DNA of 64,000 nt from the NCBI RefSeq assembly GCF_011290365.1, contig NZ_CP049786.1, positions 2,852,001 to 2,916,000 on the forward strand. Direction: 5' to 3'. This stretch comes from Leclercia sp. 29361. Its GTDB lineage: Bacteria > Pseudomonadota > Gammaproteobacteria > Enterobacterales > Enterobacteriaceae. The position numbers and the translations under genes are program-made. The notes below the pieces were generated by a model. That model made no database searches. It saw only the letters and a program-made list of their open reading frames with translations, and had not been told where the DNA came from. Positions within the stretch are counted from its first letter, which is position 1, and every line of letters begins with the position of its first letter. Positions 17,593-29,213 of the stretch are shown here, in pieces.

Positions 17593-18876
17593 ATGGCTCT
17601 TAAAACACCGAAAATAACACCGGCGAAGAAGATAACTGTGCATGCGGTCGGCGATGCGCTGCCTCGTGCACATTATCAGCGTTGTCCCCAATGCGATACG
17701 CTTTTTACGTTGCCAAAGATGAAATCACACCAAAGTGCTTTCTGCCCGCGCTGCGACGCAAAAATCCGCGATGGCCGTGACTGGTCCCTGACGCGGCTGG
17801 CCGCGATGGCCGTCACCATGATGCTGCTGATGCCCTTTGCCTGGAGCGAACCGCTGCTTAGTTTGCACCTGTTAGGGGTGCGCATCGACGCCAACCTGCT
17901 GCAGGGGATCTGGCAGATGACCCAACAGGGCGATCCGCTGACCGCTTCGATGGTGCTGTTTTGTACCGTTGGCGCGCCGGTGGTGCTGGTAGCCGCTATC
18001 GCCTACCTGTGGTTGGGCAATATCCTGGGGATGAACCTGCGCCCGGTACTGCTGATGCTCGAGAGGCTCAAAGAGTGGGTGATGCTCGATATCTATCTGG
18101 TGGGGATCGTCGTCGCCTCGATCAAAGTGCAGGATTATGCCTGGTTGCAGCCGGGAAGCGGCCTGTTTGCCTTTATCGCGCTGGTGATCCTGAGCATCCT
18201 GACCATGATTCACCTGAACGTGGAGCAGCTCTGGGAGCGGTTTTATCCCCAGCGCCCCGCCACCCGCTACAATACCGATTTACGGGTCTGTCTGGGCTGT
18301 CACTATACCGGGCTGCCCGACGGGCGTGGCCGCTGCCCGCGCTGCCATATTCCGCTGCGCCTGCGCCGCCACAACAGCCTGCAAAAATGCTGGGCGGCGC
18401 TGATCGCCTCGCTGGTGTTGCTGTTACCGGCTAACCTGCTGCCCATCTCGGTGATTTACGTTAACGGGGCGCGCCAGGAAGATACCATTATGTCGGGCAT
18501 CGTCTCGCTGGCGCAGAGCAACATCGCCGTCGCGGCCGTGGTGTTCATCGCCAGTATTCTGGTGCCCTTTACCAAAGTCATCGTGATGCTGACTTTGCTC
18601 ATCAGTATTCATTTCAAATGTGAACAGGGGCTGAGAACCCGCATACTGCTGTTGCGTTTCGTTACCTGGATTGGCCGCTGGTCAATGCTGGATCTGTTTG
18701 TTATTTCGTTGATGATGTCGCTGATCAATCGCGATCAGCTCCTTGCTTTTACTATGGGACCCGCAGCGCTCTATTTTGGCACTGCGGTGATATTGACTAT
18801 TCTTGCAGTGGAATGGCTGGATAGCCGCTTACTTTGGGATGCACATGAGTCAGGAAACGCCAGCTTCGCCGACTGA
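17593..18876 (+). CDS. letA: LetA (YebS), membrane partner of the LetB lipid transport bridge
   Basis: A 427-residue PqiA-family inner-membrane protein. Two zinc-ribbon-like modules are visible, CPQCDTLF...CPRCDAKI near residues 34-57 and CLGCHYTG...CPRCHIPL near 234-257. Each is followed by a block of four membrane helices, giving the two-fold PqiA repeat. LetA works with LetB in lipid movement between inner and outer membranes. Its last 32 bases overlap the letB start, indicating coupled expression. Confidence 0.96.
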   Translation: MALKTPKITPAKKITVHAVGDALPRAHYQRCPQCDTLFTLPKMKSHQSAFCPRCDAKIRDGRDWSLTRLAAMAVTMMLLMPFAWSEPLLSLHLLGVRIDANLLQGIWQMTQQGDPLTASMVLFCTVGAPVVLVAAIAYLWLGNILGMNLRPVLLMLERLKEWVMLDIYLVGIVVASIKVQDYAWLQPGSGLFAFIALVILSILTMIHLNVEQLWERFYPQRPATRYNTDLRVCLGCHYTGLPDGRGRCPRCHIPLRLRRHNSLQKCWAALIASLVLLLPANLLPISVIYVNGARQEDTIMSGIVSLAQSNIAVAAVVFIASILVPFTKVIVMLTLLISIHFKCEQGLRTRILLLRFVTWIGRWSMLDLFVISLMMSLINRDQLLAFTMGPAALYFGTAVILTILAVEWLDSRLLWDAHESGNASFAD

Positions 18877-21478
18877 AGCGCGAGTTAAAACAAAACGTCG
18901 TATTTCGCCTTTCTGGTTACTGCCGGTTATCGCTCTGATGATCGCCGGCTGGTTAATCTGGACCAGTTATGAAGATCGCGGCAATACCATTACCATTGAT
19001 TTCCAGAGCGCCGATGGCATCGTTGCGGGCCGTACGCCCGTGCGTTTCCAGGGGGTTGAGGTGGGCACCGTTCAGGATATCTCCCTGGACAAGAACCTGA
19101 ATAAAATTGAGGTTCGTGCCAGCATCAAGTCCGATATGAAGGATGCCCTACGGGAAGAGACGCAGTTCTGGCTGGTGACGCCGAAAGCTTCGCTGGCAGG
19201 GGTCTCCGGGCTGGATGCGCTGGTCGGCGGTAACTATATCGGCATGATGCCGGGCAAAGGTGAGCCACAGGATCACTTTACCGCCCTGGATACGCAGCCG
19301 AAATACCGGCTCAACAACGGCGATCTGATGATTCATCTGCACGCGCCGGATCTGGGCTCCCTGAACAGCGGGTCGCTGGTCTATTTCCGCAAGATCCCCG
19401 TCGGGCGCGTCTATGACTACGCCATCACCCCTAATAAGCAGGGGGTGACCATCGACGTGCTGATCGAACGCCGCTTCACCTCGCTGGTAAAAAAAGGCAG
19501 CCGTTTCTGGAATGTCTCCGGGGTTGATGCCGACCTCAGCCTGAGCGGAGCCAAAGTGAAGCTGGAAAGCCTCGCGGCGCTGGTGAATGGTGCCATCGCC
19601 TTCGATTCCCCGGAGGGATCCGAGCCTGCCACCCAGGAAGATGATTTCGGCTTATACAAAGATTTGGCCCACAGCCAGCGCGGCGTGATCGTCAAGCTGA
19701 CCCTGCCCTCTGCGGATGGTCTGAAAGCTGACTCTACCCCGCTGATGTATCAGGGGCTCCAGGTGGGGCAGCTCACCAAAATGACGCTGAACCCGGGCGG
19801 TCTGGTGACCGGTGAAATGACCGTTGACCCGAGCGTGGTGGATCTGCTGCGGGAAAAAACGCGCATCGAAATGCGTAGCCCTAAACTGTCTCTCAGCAAC
19901 CCCAGCGTCAGCAGCCTGCTCACCGGCAGTACCTTTGAGCTGATCCCCGGGGGCGGCGAACCGGTTAACCAGTTTGTCATCGCCCCAGCCGATAAGGCGC
20001 TGTTACAAAAACCCGGCGTCCTGACCGTGACGCTCAGCGCCCCGGAAAGCTACGGTATCGACGCCGGTCAGCCGCTGATCCTGCACGGCGTGCAGATTGG
20101 ACAGGTGCTTGAGCGGTCGTTAACCAGCAAAGGGGTCACCTTTGAGGTGGCAATTGACCCGGAGTATCGCGAACTGGTGCATGGCGACAGTAAATTTGTG
20201 GTCAACAGCCGGGTGGATGTCAAAGTCGGGCTCGACGGCGTCGAGTTCCTGGCGGCCAGCGCCAGCGAGTGGATCAGCGGCGGGATCCGTATCCTGCCGG
20301 GTGAGAAAGGCGCCATGCGCGACAGCTATCCGCTGTATGCCAACCTGGACAAAGCCCTGGAAAACAGCCTGAGCGATCTGCCGACCACCACCCTCACGCT
20401 GGTGGCCGATACCCTGCCGGACGTGCAGGCGGGCTCGGTAGTGCTGTATCGCAAATTCGAAGTGGGTGAAGTGATCCTGGTCCGCCCGCGTGCCAATGCC
20501 TTTGACATCGAACTGCATATCAAACCGGAATACCGCAAGCTGCTCACCAGCAACAGCGTGTTCTGGGCCGAAGGCGGGGCCAAAGTGCAGCTTAACGGCA
20601 GCGGGCTGACGGTGCAGGCCTCCCCGCTCTCCCGCGCCCTGCGTGGTGCCATCAGCTTTGATAACCTGAGCGGCGCCAGCGCCAGCCAGCGTAAGGGTGA
20701 CAAGCGGATCCTCTATCCGTCTGAAACCGCTGCGCGCGCGGTCGGCAGCCAGATCACCCTACACGCCTTTGATGCGGGCAAGCTCGCCGAAGGGATGCCG
20801 GTGCGCTACCTGGGGATTGATATCGGTCAGGTCCAGAGCCTGAAACTGATTACCGCCCGCAATGAAGTGCAGGCCACGGCGGTACTGTACCCGGAATATG
20901 TCGATAACTTTGCCCGCGCCGGGACGCGTTTCTCAGTGGTCACCCCGCAGATTTCTGCCGCGGGTGTTGAGCATCTGGATACCATCCTCCAGCCCTATAT
21001 CAACGTTGAGCCGGGACAGGGCAAGTCGCGCCGTGATTTTGAGCTGCAGGAAGCGACCATCACCGATTCACGCTATCTCGATGGCCTGAGCATCGTGGTG
21101 GAGGTCCCTGATGCGGCATCGCTCGATATCGGTACGCCGGTGCTGTTCCGCGGAATGGAAGTGGGTACGGTTACCGGCCTGACGCTGGGGACGCTCTCCG
21201 ATCGAGTGATGGTAGCCCTGCGCATCAGCGATCGTTATCAGCATCTGGTACGTAACAACTCGGTCTTCTGGCTGGCCTCCGGCTACTCGCTCGATTTCGG
21301 TCTGACCGGCGGCGTGGTGAAAACCGGGACCTTTAATCAGTTTATCCGTGGGGGGATCGCCTTCGCGACGCCGCCGGGTACGCCGCTGGCGCCGAAATCT
21401 CAACCCGGCAAGCACTTCCTGCTGCAGGAGAGCGAGCCGAAAGAGTGGCGCAGCTGGGGAACCGCCCTGCCACGTTAA
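18845..21478 (+). CDS. letB: LetB (YebT), MCE-domain periplasmic tunnel protein
   Basis: An 877-residue protein with an N-terminal membrane anchor ([20 protein letters not shown]) and seven consecutive MCE domains. Domain starts recur as variants of [18 protein letters not shown], for example near residues 47, 288, 400 and 770. In E. coli LetB forms a stacked hexameric tube spanning the periplasm that carries lipids. The ATG at 18845 ([11 protein letters not shown]) matches E. coli; a longer frame from 18803 lies inside letA. It should be co-transcribed with letA and is followed by rsmF. Confidence 0.97.
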   Translation: MSQETPASPTEARVKTKRRISPFWLLPVIALMIAGWLIWTSYEDRGNTITIDFQSADGIVAGRTPVRFQGVEVGTVQDISLDKNLNKIEVRASIKSDMKDALREETQFWLVTPKASLAGVSGLDALVGGNYIGMMPGKGEPQDHFTALDTQPKYRLNNGDLMIHLHAPDLGSLNSGSLVYFRKIPVGRVYDYAITPNKQGVTIDVLIERRFTSLVKKGSRFWNVSGVDADLSLSGAKVKLESLAALVNGAIAFDSPEGSEPATQEDDFGLYKDLAHSQRGVIVKLTLPSADGLKADSTPLMYQGLQVGQLTKMTLNPGGLVTGEMTVDPSVVDLLREKTRIEMRSPKLSLSNPSVSSLLTGSTFELIPGGGEPVNQFVIAPADKALLQKPGVLTVTLSAPESYGIDAGQPLILHGVQIGQVLERSLTSKGVTFEVAIDPEYRELVHGDSKFVVNSRVDVKVGLDGVEFLAASASEWISGGIRILPGEKGAMRDSYPLYANLDKALENSLSDLPTTTLTLVADTLPDVQAGSVVLYRKFEVGEVILVRPRANAFDIELHIKPEYRKLLTSNSVFWAEGGAKVQLNGSGLTVQASPLSRALRGAISFDNLSGASASQRKGDKRILYPSETAARAVGSQITLHAFDAGKLAEGMPVRYLGIDIGQVQSLKLITARNEVQATAVLYPEYVDNFARAGTRFSVVTPQISAAGVEHLDTILQPYINVEPGQGKSRRDFELQEATITDSRYLDGLSIVVEVPDAASLDIGTPVLFRGMEVGTVTGLTLGTLSDRVMVALRISDRYQHLVRNNSVFWLASGYSLDFGLTGGVVKTGTFNQFIRGGIAFATPPGTPLAPKSQPGKHFLLQESEPKEWRSWGTALPR

Positions 21479-21553
21479 TGCCTGCGCTCCGGTGCAACCC
21501 ACCGGAGCCTTTATGGTACACTGCGCGCCTCTTTTACTCCCTGTGGTGCGCTC

Positions 21554-22996
21554 GTGTCTCAACGTCCCGTCTATCTGCCAGATGAATTTCTGGCGCAAAT
21601 GCGCCAGGCTCTGCCTGACCCTCTCGCTCTTGATGCGTTTATCGCTGCCTGTCAGCGGCCGCTGCGCCGCAGCCTGCGCGTCAATACCCTGAAAATCAGC
21701 GTGGCGGATTTCCTCACGCTTGTTGCCCCGTACGGCTGGCAACTCACCCCGGTTCCGTGGTGCGAAGAGGGATTCTGGATCGACCGTGACGACGAAGAAG
21801 CCCTGCCGCTGGGCAGCACCGCCGAGCACCTGAGCGGGCTGTTTTACATTCAGGAAGCCAGCTCCATGCTGCCGGTAGCCGCGCTGTTTGCCGACGACAA
21901 CGCACCCGCCCGGGTGATGGACGTGGCGGCAGCCCCTGGCTCCAAAACGACCCAAATCGCTGCGCGGATGAATAATCAGGGGGCGATCCTCGCCAATGAG
22001 TTCTCCGCCAGCCGCGTTAAGGTGCTGCATGCCAACATCAGCCGCTGCGGGATCAGCAACGTGGCTCTGACCCATTTTGATGGCCGCGTGTTCGGTGCCG
22101 CCCTGCCGGAAGCTTTTGATGCGATCCTGCTGGACGCCCCCTGCTCCGGCGAAGGGGTGGTACGCAAAGATCCTGACGCGCTGAAGAACTGGTCCGTCGC
22201 CAGCAATCTGGAGATCGCCGCCACCCAGCGTGAGCTGATCGACAGCGCTTTCCATGCCCTGCGCCCAGGCGGCACTCTGGTCTACTCCACCTGTACCCTT
22301 AACCGCGACGAGAACGAAGCGGTCTGCCTGTGGTTACAGGAACAGTATCCCGACGCCGTAGAGTTCCTGCCGCTAAATGACCTGTTCGCCAGCGCCGGTG
22401 AGTGCGTTACCCCGGAAGGCTTCCTGCACGTCTTCCCGCATATCTACGACTGCGAAGGCTTCTTCGTGGCACGGTTGCGTAAAACCGCCGCTATCGCGCC
22501 GCTGCCGGTACCGAAATTTAAGGTCAGCAACTTCCCGTTCACGCCGCTCAAAACCCGTGAAGCCGGGCAGATCGCCGCTGCGGCAAATCTGGCGGGTCTG
22601 CAGTGGGGGGATAATCTGCGCCTGTGGCAACGCGACAAAGAGGTGTGGTTATTCCCGACCGGGATTGAGCCGCTGATCGGTAAAGTGCGCTTCTCCCGCC
22701 TCGGCATTCGGCTGGCAGAAACCCACAACAAAGGTTACCGCTGGCAGCATGAAGCGGTGATCGCCCTGGCTGGCAAGGACAATACCTTTGCCTTAACCCA
22801 GCAGGAAGCCGAAGAGTGGTATCGCGGCCGTGATGTCTGGCCGCAGGAGAGCCCTGCCGGGGATGATGCGGTAGTGACGTATCAGGGTTTTCCCATCGGG
22901 CTGGCGAAAAAAGTGGGCTCGCGTCTGAAAAACAGTTACCCACGCGAACTGGTTCGCGACGGTCGTCTGTTTACCGGTAACGGCGACGCGAGCTAA
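21554..22996 (+). CDS. rsmF: 16S rRNA m5C1407 methyltransferase RsmF
   Basis: SAM-dependent RNA methyltransferase that modifies C1407 of 16S rRNA. The NOL1/NOP2/Sun core shows SAM motif [12 protein letters not shown] near residue 122. The two cysteines lie in [10 protein letters not shown] (near 195) and VYSTCTLN (near 247), and a PUA-like C-terminal domain follows. The start is GTG at 21554, the start position used in E. coli. The 480 residues agree with the family. It lies 75 bp after letB. Confidence 0.97.
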   Translation: MSQRPVYLPDEFLAQMRQALPDPLALDAFIAACQRPLRRSLRVNTLKISVADFLTLVAPYGWQLTPVPWCEEGFWIDRDDEEALPLGSTAEHLSGLFYIQEASSMLPVAALFADDNAPARVMDVAAAPGSKTTQIAARMNNQGAILANEFSASRVKVLHANISRCGISNVALTHFDGRVFGAALPEAFDAILLDAPCSGEGVVRKDPDALKNWSVASNLEIAATQRELIDSAFHALRPGGTLVYSTCTLNRDENEAVCLWLQEQYPDAVEFLPLNDLFASAGECVTPEGFLHVFPHIYDCEGFFVARLRKTAAIAPLPVPKFKVSNFPFTPLKTREAGQIAAAANLAGLQWGDNLRLWQRDKEVWLFPTGIEPLIGKVRFSRLGIRLAETHNKGYRWQHEAVIALAGKDNTFALTQQEAEEWYRGRDVWPQESPAGDDAVVTYQGFPIGLAKKVGSRLKNSYPRELVRDGRLFTGNGDAS

Positions 22997-23100
22997 AAAA
23001 AGGCACTTTTTTACTGGCGCTTTTGCTCTTCATTGACCAGGCTGAAAAGTGGGCGACTATACTGGTCGTACCAGACCACAGTGAGTTTATGGAGAGCATT

Positions 23101-23340
23101 ATGACGAAAACCAATGTGCGCATTGGCGCATTCGAAATCGATGATGCCGAGTTAAACGGCGATACGCAGGGCGAGCGAACGTTAACCATCCCCTGCAAGT
23201 CCGATCCCGATCTGTGCATGCAACTCGACGCCTGGGATGCAGACACCAGCGTCCCGGCTCTCCTCGATGGCGAACACTCCGTGCTATACCGCGAGCATTA
23301 CGATCACCAGTCCGATGCCTGGATCATGCGCCTTGCATGA
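23101..23340 (+). CDS. yebV: YebV, conserved small protein
   Basis: A 79-residue soluble protein matching E. coli YebV (RIGAFEIDDAELNGD...DAWIMRLA). The ATG at 23101 has GGAGAG six bases upstream. It is acidic, with no signal peptide or membrane segment. E. coli yebV is reported as sigma-S related. The function is unknown. A short hairpin terminator follows. Confidence 0.93.
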   Translation: MTKTNVRIGAFEIDDAELNGDTQGERTLTIPCKSDPDLCMQLDAWDADTSVPALLDGEHSVLYREHYDHQSDAWIMRLA

Positions 23341-23348
23341 TTCAGAGA

Positions 23349-23372
23349 GAACCCGCCCGCAGGCGGGTTATT
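23349..23372 (+). terminator. Terminator after yebV
   Basis: AACCCGCC-CGCA-GGCGGGTT forms a strong hairpin followed by a T-rich but interrupted tail. It is probably a weak rho-independent terminator. Confidence 0.7.
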
Positions 23373-23444
23373 TGTCTGTCTTTTTCCCCCTTCCCTGAAT
23401 CATCCCCTACAATATTAAGACGATAGTGAATGCTGAGGGGCATG

Positions 23445-23636
23445 ATGTACGCACTGGTGCTGTTTATCTGTTATCTGGACGCGGGTTGCGAAGACCTGGT
23501 CGTGGACGTTTACCGTACCGAAATCCAGTGTGAGGCTTCGATGGACGATCAGCGGATCCGCCACGGCGGGTGCTATCCGGTAGAGGATTTTATCGATGGC
23601 TTCTGGCGTCCGGCACAAGAGTATTCCGACCTCTAA
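23445..23636 (+). CDS. yebW: YebW, conserved small protein
   Basis: A 63-residue protein equal in length to E. coli YebW. It begins MYALVLFICYLDAGCEDLVVDV and ends DGFWRPAQEYSDL, with cysteines in the first half. The second of two tandem ATGs is taken; AGGGG lies just upstream. The function is unknown. Its stop abuts the pphA stop on the opposite strand with no gap. Confidence 0.9.
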   Translation: MYALVLFICYLDAGCEDLVVDVYRTEIQCEASMDDQRIRHGGCYPVEDFIDGFWRPAQEYSDL

Positions 23637-24281
23637 TCACTGCAGCTGCGCCAGGGTCAACGACCCGCCAAACACCGCTCCGGTGTCGATATAGTGCAGG
23701 TTCTGGCAATCAAACCGCTTACTTAGCGGCGTATGGCCAAACCAGAAGTGATCGGCTCCGGCAATTCCCTCCTCATGGCCGTTCATTAAGTCCCGCAGGC
23801 GGTCCCGGTTCCACAAAATGGGTTGCTTCGCGACCGGTTTATCCCAGTGATACTGCGATGACGGGTAATCGGCATGGGCAATCACGTTCACGCCGTTAGC
23901 GCAGGTGATTTCGATAATCCACGGCAGCGTTTCGCAACGCCTGAACAGATCCACAGCCTGCTGCCGCTGCTCGCCCTTTAATTCGGCAAACCAGACGCCA
24001 CCATTCATTAACCAGAGTCCAAAGCTCTTATTATGCAGGGCATCCAGCGCCATCTGCTCATGATTGCCGCGCACCGCATAAAACCAGTTTTCATTTAATA
24101 ACTGCAGGCATTTCACGCTGTCCGGCCCGCGATCGATCAGATCGCCGACGCAAATAAGTAAATCCTCATACGGATTAAGATGTCGCTGCTTTATTTCCTC
24201 CATAAGCAGTTGATAACAGCCGTGAAGATCGCTTACCACCCAGACGTGTCGCCAGTTGTGACCATCAAGTTTTAGATACAT
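23637..24281 (-). CDS. pphA: Serine/threonine protein phosphatase PphA
   Basis: A 214-residue PPP-family metallophosphatase. The metal-site signatures are all present: SDLHGCYQ (residues 17-24), VGDLIDRGPDS (near 45), RGNHEQM (near 71), AHAD, and GHTPLSKRF near 182. In E. coli PphA (PrpA) signals protein misfolding via CpxRA and can dephosphorylate phosphoproteins. The ATG lies 20 bp after GAGGAGG-type sequence on the minus strand. Confidence 0.95.
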   Translation of the reverse strand: MYLKLDGHNWRHVWVVSDLHGCYQLLMEEIKQRHLNPYEDLLICVGDLIDRGPDSVKCLQLLNENWFYAVRGNHEQMALDALHNKSFGLWLMNGGVWFAELKGEQRQQAVDLFRRCETLPWIIEITCANGVNVIAHADYPSSQYHWDKPVAKQPILWNRDRLRDLMNGHEEGIAGADHFWFGHTPLSKRFDCQNLHYIDTGAVFGGSLTLAQLQ

Positions 24282-24346
24282 AGCGCCTCCTCAGGATCAG
24301 TATAGTCCTTGCGGAATGGACCACTGAGGAGGCAAGAAGGCGTGCG

Positions 24347-24373
24347 GTTTAATAACCTCAATCGATATTAAAC
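24347..24373. repeat. Inverted repeat in the promoter region of the VirK-like gene
   Basis: GTTTAAT and ATTAAAC arms are separated by 13 bp, about 85 bp before the VirK-like start. Each arm contains a GTTTA half-site like that of PhoP, but in inverted rather than direct order. It could be an operator for another regulator. No further support was seen. Confidence 0.35.
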
Positions 24374-24458
24374 GAAGCGGAAATAAAGGCTTAGCAACGG
24401 TTAAATCATTATCCGATGACCTTTAAGATAATCGCAGAATTATAAAGAGGCCTTCATC

Positions 24459-25406
24459 GTGTCAAATACTATCCTGCCTGCTGAGGTGCCATACGCGCAC
24501 CGTTCTTCCGTTATTCTCGCGCTGGCGAAAGGCGATCTTACGCCCGGGCCGCTATGGCAGAAACGCGATTACCGGCTGAAATTCTTCCTGCGCACCCTGC
24601 TGTTCTGGTCTTCGACCACCCGTATGCTGGAGACGATCGCCCGTCGGGATGATTTTTCAACCCTGCTGAAGGCGCAGCCGACGCTGCCGGTGAAAACCCA
24701 GCGCCAGTATCTCACTCGCGGGCTGTCAGCCGGTGAGCGCGCCGGGGCGATCCTGCACCACTACGCCTGGATTGATGCCCTGCCGGATAGCGGCCTGGCT
24801 CACCTCTTTACCAGCCCGACGCCGCTTCCGCTGCTCCAGTTCGCCACCAAAGAGGAGGCCAGCTATACGATCTATGCCACCTCAGCGGTGAAGGCCGAGC
24901 GTGAGGGTGAAACCACACTCTGGTTACGCGCCGGGGATAATACCCTGCTGGCGAGCCTGACCTTCGGCGTGATCGCGGAAAACGGGCGCAGCGCGCTGGT
25001 GATTGGTGGCCTGCAGGGGCCGCGCCGGGATGTCGGCCGGGAGACGATCAAAAACGCTACCCGCGCCTGTTATGGCCTGTTTCCTAAACGTATCCTGCTG
25101 GAAGCCGTTTTCAATCTGGCGAAGCAGTCAGGTATCAGCGCCCTTTACGGCGTCAGCGACGAGGGCCATGTCTTTCGTGCCCTGCGGTACCGGCTGAGTA
25201 AAGGCCGTCACCTGCATGCCAGCTACGATGAGTTCTGGGCCTCACTGGGCGCTAAGCAGGACAATGCCTTTCGCTGGGCGCTGCCATCCGGTATGGAGCG
25301 CAAATCGCTGGAGAGCATCGCCAGTAAGAAACGCGCTGAATATCGCCGTCGTTTTCAGCTGCTGGATGAGATTGAACAGGCTATCCACTCCCGGTTTTGC
25401 TGCTAA
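24459..25406 (+). CDS. VirK/YbjX family protein (DUF535)
   Basis: A 315-residue protein of the VirK/YbjX family. It shows the family blocks HHYAWIDALPD near residue 100 and FAFK-like LASLTFGVI, and the central GLQGPRRDVGRETIKNATRACYGLFPKRIL near residue 187. The start is GTG with AAAGAGG upstream. In Salmonella virK is PhoP-linked and connected with late virulence and antimicrobial-peptide resistance. The biochemical role is unknown. No counterpart lies between pphA and SdsR in E. coli K-12, so this is an insertion in the conserved backbone. Confidence 0.85.
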   Translation: MSNTILPAEVPYAHRSSVILALAKGDLTPGPLWQKRDYRLKFFLRTLLFWSSTTRMLETIARRDDFSTLLKAQPTLPVKTQRQYLTRGLSAGERAGAILHHYAWIDALPDSGLAHLFTSPTPLPLLQFATKEEASYTIYATSAVKAEREGETTLWLRAGDNTLLASLTFGVIAENGRSALVIGGLQGPRRDVGRETIKNATRACYGLFPKRILLEAVFNLAKQSGISALYGVSDEGHVFRALRYRLSKGRHLHASYDEFWASLGAKQDNAFRWALPSGMERKSLESIASKKRAEYRRRFQLLDEIEQAIHSRFCC

Positions 25407-25514
25407 TACCTGCTTTCATCGGTAACAGGCAAAAATTTAACACAAGCGCTAAAAAGCGCTGGACTTCCGCCGGGCGTAGTGTGGTATGGTTTAAGGAATA
25501 ACAGAGGATGTTGC

Positions 25515-25790
25515 CCAACTGTTAAAGTCCGCAACAGGAAAATGCGTTTACTTTCAACAGATAAAAAGAGACCGAATACGATTCCTGTATTCGGTCCAGG
25601 GAAATGGCTCTTGGGAGAGAGCCGTGCGCTAAAAGTTGGCATTAATGCAGGCTAAGTCGCCTTGCACTTTAAGAATAGATGACGACGCCAGGTTTTCCAG
25701 TCCGCAGCAAAAGTGGCCTGAAAAAAAGCGTTAGCCTGTCCTTAAACACAAAAACCGCAATGCTTCCGAAGAGAAGCCTGCGGTTTTTTT
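25515..25790 (+). ncRNA. sraC: SraC (RyeA) sRNA, antisense to SdsR
   Basis: In E. coli the sRNA SraC/RyeA, about 250-275 nt, runs opposite and across SdsR between pphA and yebY. The same arrangement is seen here. The SdsR sequence lies on the minus strand, and a plus-strand terminator (AACCGCA...TGCGGTT then seven T) ends at about 25790. The 5' end is set only by analogy. SraC and SdsR are known to act on each other as an RNA pair. Confidence 0.75.
25563..25665 (-). ncRNA. sdsR: SdsR (RyeB), sigma-S-dependent Hfq-binding sRNA
   Basis: The minus strand from about 25665 begins GCAAGGCGACTTAGCCTGC and contains the conserved GCCATTTCCCTGGACCG segment. It ends in the terminator hairpin ACCGAATAC/GTATTCGGT plus five T, giving about 103 nt like E. 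coli SdsR. A -10 element CTATTCTTAA lies just upstream at 25668-25678 and fits the sigma-S pattern. SdsR represses genes such as mutS and tolC in enterics in stationary phase. Confidence 0.92.
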
Positions 25791-25805
25791 ATTGGAAACG
25801 GAAAG

Positions 25806-27020
<1,215 letters not shown>

Positions 27021-27395
27021 TTACTTCACGCTAAAACGGTAGCTACCCTGGGTTTTGTGACCATCCACGGAGACCACGTGCCAGTCCACCTGGTAAGTCC
27101 CTGCCGTCAGGGATGACGCCATCGGCACGATCAACTGGGTCGGATCTTTTTCGTTGCGTTTTACCGCTCCGGTTTCAACGGGCTGCTGTTTATCATCCTT
27201 GACCGGAACGCCGCTAAACCGCGGTTCGATCCCCTCGGAGAAGTTAAGCGTCAGTGCCTGCGGAGCCGCGTCCACGGCAGCATCGGCCGCGGGGTACTGA
27301 TGCTTTAAATGGGCATGTGCAAAGACAACCGGGGTTGTCAGCGTCGTCAACAACAGAGTCAGCGTGCAGACAGCACGGGAAAGGCGCATCGCCAT
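27021..27395 (-). CDS. yobA: YobA, CopC-like periplasmic copper-binding protein
   Basis: A 124-residue protein with a signal peptide ending near VVFAHAHLKH. His residues at the mature N-terminus (HAHLKH) and a late Asp-His motif (WHVVSVDGHKTQG) are the copper ligands of the CopC family. The ATG at 27395 gives the E. coli length and a better distance from AAGGA than the ATG at 27404. It is the first gene of yobA-yebZ-yebY; CopC passes copper to CopD-type membrane proteins. Confidence 0.94.
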   Translation of the reverse strand: MAMRLSRAVCTLTLLLTTLTTPVVFAHAHLKHQYPAADAAVDAAPQALTLNFSEGIEPRFSGVPVKDDKQQPVETGAVKRNEKDPTQLIVPMASSLTAGTYQVDWHVVSVDGHKTQGSYRFSVK

Positions 27396-27531
27396 CACAT
27401 ACATTCCTTTTTGTTATGCCTGATTGTCAGAGGATAACTCTGTATAATGTTCCAGTCGAGGATCATCCTGCCCGGGCTTGTCAATAGGCCGCCGTTTGGG
27501 TAACGTTGGCCCGCAAATGAAGGAGACGGTT

Positions 27532-27762
27532 ATGAAGATTAATCTCGCCACCCTCCCCCAGGAGGAGATGGACAAAGTGAATGTGGATTTAGCCGCTGCG
27601 GGCGTGGCATTTAAAGAGCGCTACAATATGCCGGTTATCGCTGAGGTGGTAGAGCGGGAACAACCGGCGCATCTGCGCGACTGGTTTCGCCAGCGTCTGA
27701 TTGCGCATCGATTGACCTCTGTCACCCTTTCGCGCCTGCCGTGGGAGCCGAAAGTTAAATAA
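27532..27762 (+). CDS. holE: DNA polymerase III theta subunit HolE
   Basis: A 76-residue theta subunit of the replicative polymerase core. It binds the epsilon proofreading subunit and stabilises it. The stretch [22 protein letters not shown] is almost unchanged from E. coli, and the length is identical. The ATG at 27532 has AAGGAGA upstream. It is divergent from yobA. Confidence 0.97.
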   Translation: MKINLATLPQEEMDKVNVDLAAAGVAFKERYNMPVIAEVVEREQPAHLRDWFRQRLIAHRLTSVTLSRLPWEPKVK

Positions 27763-27806
27763 CCTTACGCCGGGTTACAGTTCCTTACACAGATTATGCC
27801 AGGATA

Positions 27807-27836
27807 CAAAGCCCTGATTCATTCAGGGGCTTTATG
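27807..27836 (+). terminator. Weak terminator after holE
   Basis: AAAGCCCTGA and TCAGGGGCTTT form a stem with a short loop and only three T after it. It lies between holE and yobB. Confidence 0.5.
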
Positions 27837-27869
27837 AATCTCTGCGACTCCGTGCATAAGGAAATCACG

Positions 27870-28526
27870 ATGTCTCACTGGACTATTGCGGCTGCTCAGT
27901 ACCAGCCGACCCATCATTGCGTGGACGACCACGTATCACACCATCTACGTTTTATCATCGCCGCCGCACACCAGCAGTGCAATTTGCTGCTCTTTCCGGA
28001 ACTCTCGTTAACCGGCCCGGTCTTACCAGACAGCCAACTCCCTGCCCCACCCGCTCACCAGCAGATCGCGCCGCTGCATGAAGCTGCCCAGGCGTGTAAC
28101 GTCTCGGTGATTGCCGGGATCACGGTGGAGGATAACGGCCAGCGTCAGCGTGGGCTGGCGTGGCTGAGCCCGGATCAGCCGCAGGCCATTTTCTACCCGC
28201 ATGGTGCAGGTGCCTGTCTGGAGAGCCGACACAGCGGCCTCTCCCTTGTCGATGCCCACGCCGAGCCGCCCAATATCACCCCCAACGCCACGCTGTTTAC
28301 CCGCGGTATGGCGGTGAGTGAAGCGGAGAGGCCCGCCTCATTTGCGCAGTGGCAGCGTTTTGCCCACCGCTATGGGATTGCGGTTCTGGTGGCGAATCAC
28401 GACGGCGGTAGCGCCCTGTGGGATGCCCGCGGACAGTTAATCCTTCGCGCCGATTCCGGAGAGGTGTTATTAACGGGTCGGTATGTGGAGCAGAGTTGGC
28501 AAGGCGAGATCATTCCATTACGCTAA
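27870..28526 (+). CDS. yobB: YobB, nitrilase-superfamily hydrolase
   Basis: A 218-residue carbon-nitrogen hydrolase-like protein, the same length as E. coli YobB. The catalytic Glu is in LLFPELSLTGP near residue 44. The usual Lys and Cys positions are harder to see: the segment GAGACLESRHSG has a Cys, but the spacing differs from typical nitrilases. The substrate is unknown. The ATG has AAGGAAA upstream. It is followed by exoX after 24 bp, so the two are likely co-transcribed. Confidence 0.9.
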   Translation: MSHWTIAAAQYQPTHHCVDDHVSHHLRFIIAAAHQQCNLLLFPELSLTGPVLPDSQLPAPPAHQQIAPLHEAAQACNVSVIAGITVEDNGQRQRGLAWLSPDQPQAIFYPHGAGACLESRHSGLSLVDAHAEPPNITPNATLFTRGMAVSEAERPASFAQWQRFAHRYGIAVLVANHDGGSALWDARGQLILRADSGEVLLTGRYVEQSWQGEIIPLR

Positions 28527-28550
28527 ACCTTTTACGGCCAGGAGAGAGCC

Positions 28551-29213
28551 ATGCTACGTGTCATCGACACCGAAACCTGCGATCTGCAGGGAGGGATTGT
28601 GGAAGTGGCGTCTGTCGATGTTGTGAACGGGCAGATCGTCAATCCATGCAGCCATCTGGTGCGTCCGGATCGCCCTATTAGCCCGCAGGCGATGGCTATT
28701 CACCGCATCACCGAGGCGATGGTGGCCGACAAACCCTGGATTGAAGAGGTGATCCCGCATTACCACGGTAGCCAGTGGTATGTGGCCCATAACGCCAGCT
28801 TCGATCGCCGCGTTCTGCCCGAGATGCCGGGAGAATGGATCTGTACCATGAAGCTGGCCCGGCGCGTATGGCCGGGCATCAAATACAGCAACATGGCGCT
28901 CTATAAGTCGCGCAAACTCAGCGTCAGAACGCCGGAAGGGTTACATCATCACCGCGCCCTGTACGACTGCTATATTACCGCCGCGTTGCTGATTGATATC
29001 ATGAATACCACCGGCTGGACCCCGGATGAGATGGCCGACATCACCGGACGACCGGCGCTGCTGACCACCTTCACCTTCGGTAAATACCGCGGGAAACCGG
29101 TGGCAGAAGTGGCAGACAAAGATCCGGGCTATCTGCGCTGGCTGTATAACAACCTCGACAGAATGAGCCCCGAGCTGCGTCTGACGTTAAAGCACTATTT
29201 GGGCGGATCCTGA
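28551..29213 (+). CDS. exoX: Exodeoxyribonuclease X
   Basis: A 220-residue DnaQ-like DEDD 3'-5' exonuclease used in mismatch repair and UV-damage responses. Exo I is VIDTETCD (Asp6, Glu8). Exo II is AHNASFDRR near residue 79. Exo III is [16 protein letters not shown] near residue 133, of the DEDDh type. A strong AGGAGAG precedes the ATG. Its 3' end overlaps the ptrB stop by 19 bp, convergent. Confidence 0.97.
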   Translation: MLRVIDTETCDLQGGIVEVASVDVVNGQIVNPCSHLVRPDRPISPQAMAIHRITEAMVADKPWIEEVIPHYHGSQWYVAHNASFDRRVLPEMPGEWICTMKLARRVWPGIKYSNMALYKSRKLSVRTPEGLHHHRALYDCYITAALLIDIMNTTGWTPDEMADITGRPALLTTFTFGKYRGKPVAEVADKDPGYLRWLYNNLDRMSPELRLTLKHYLGGS

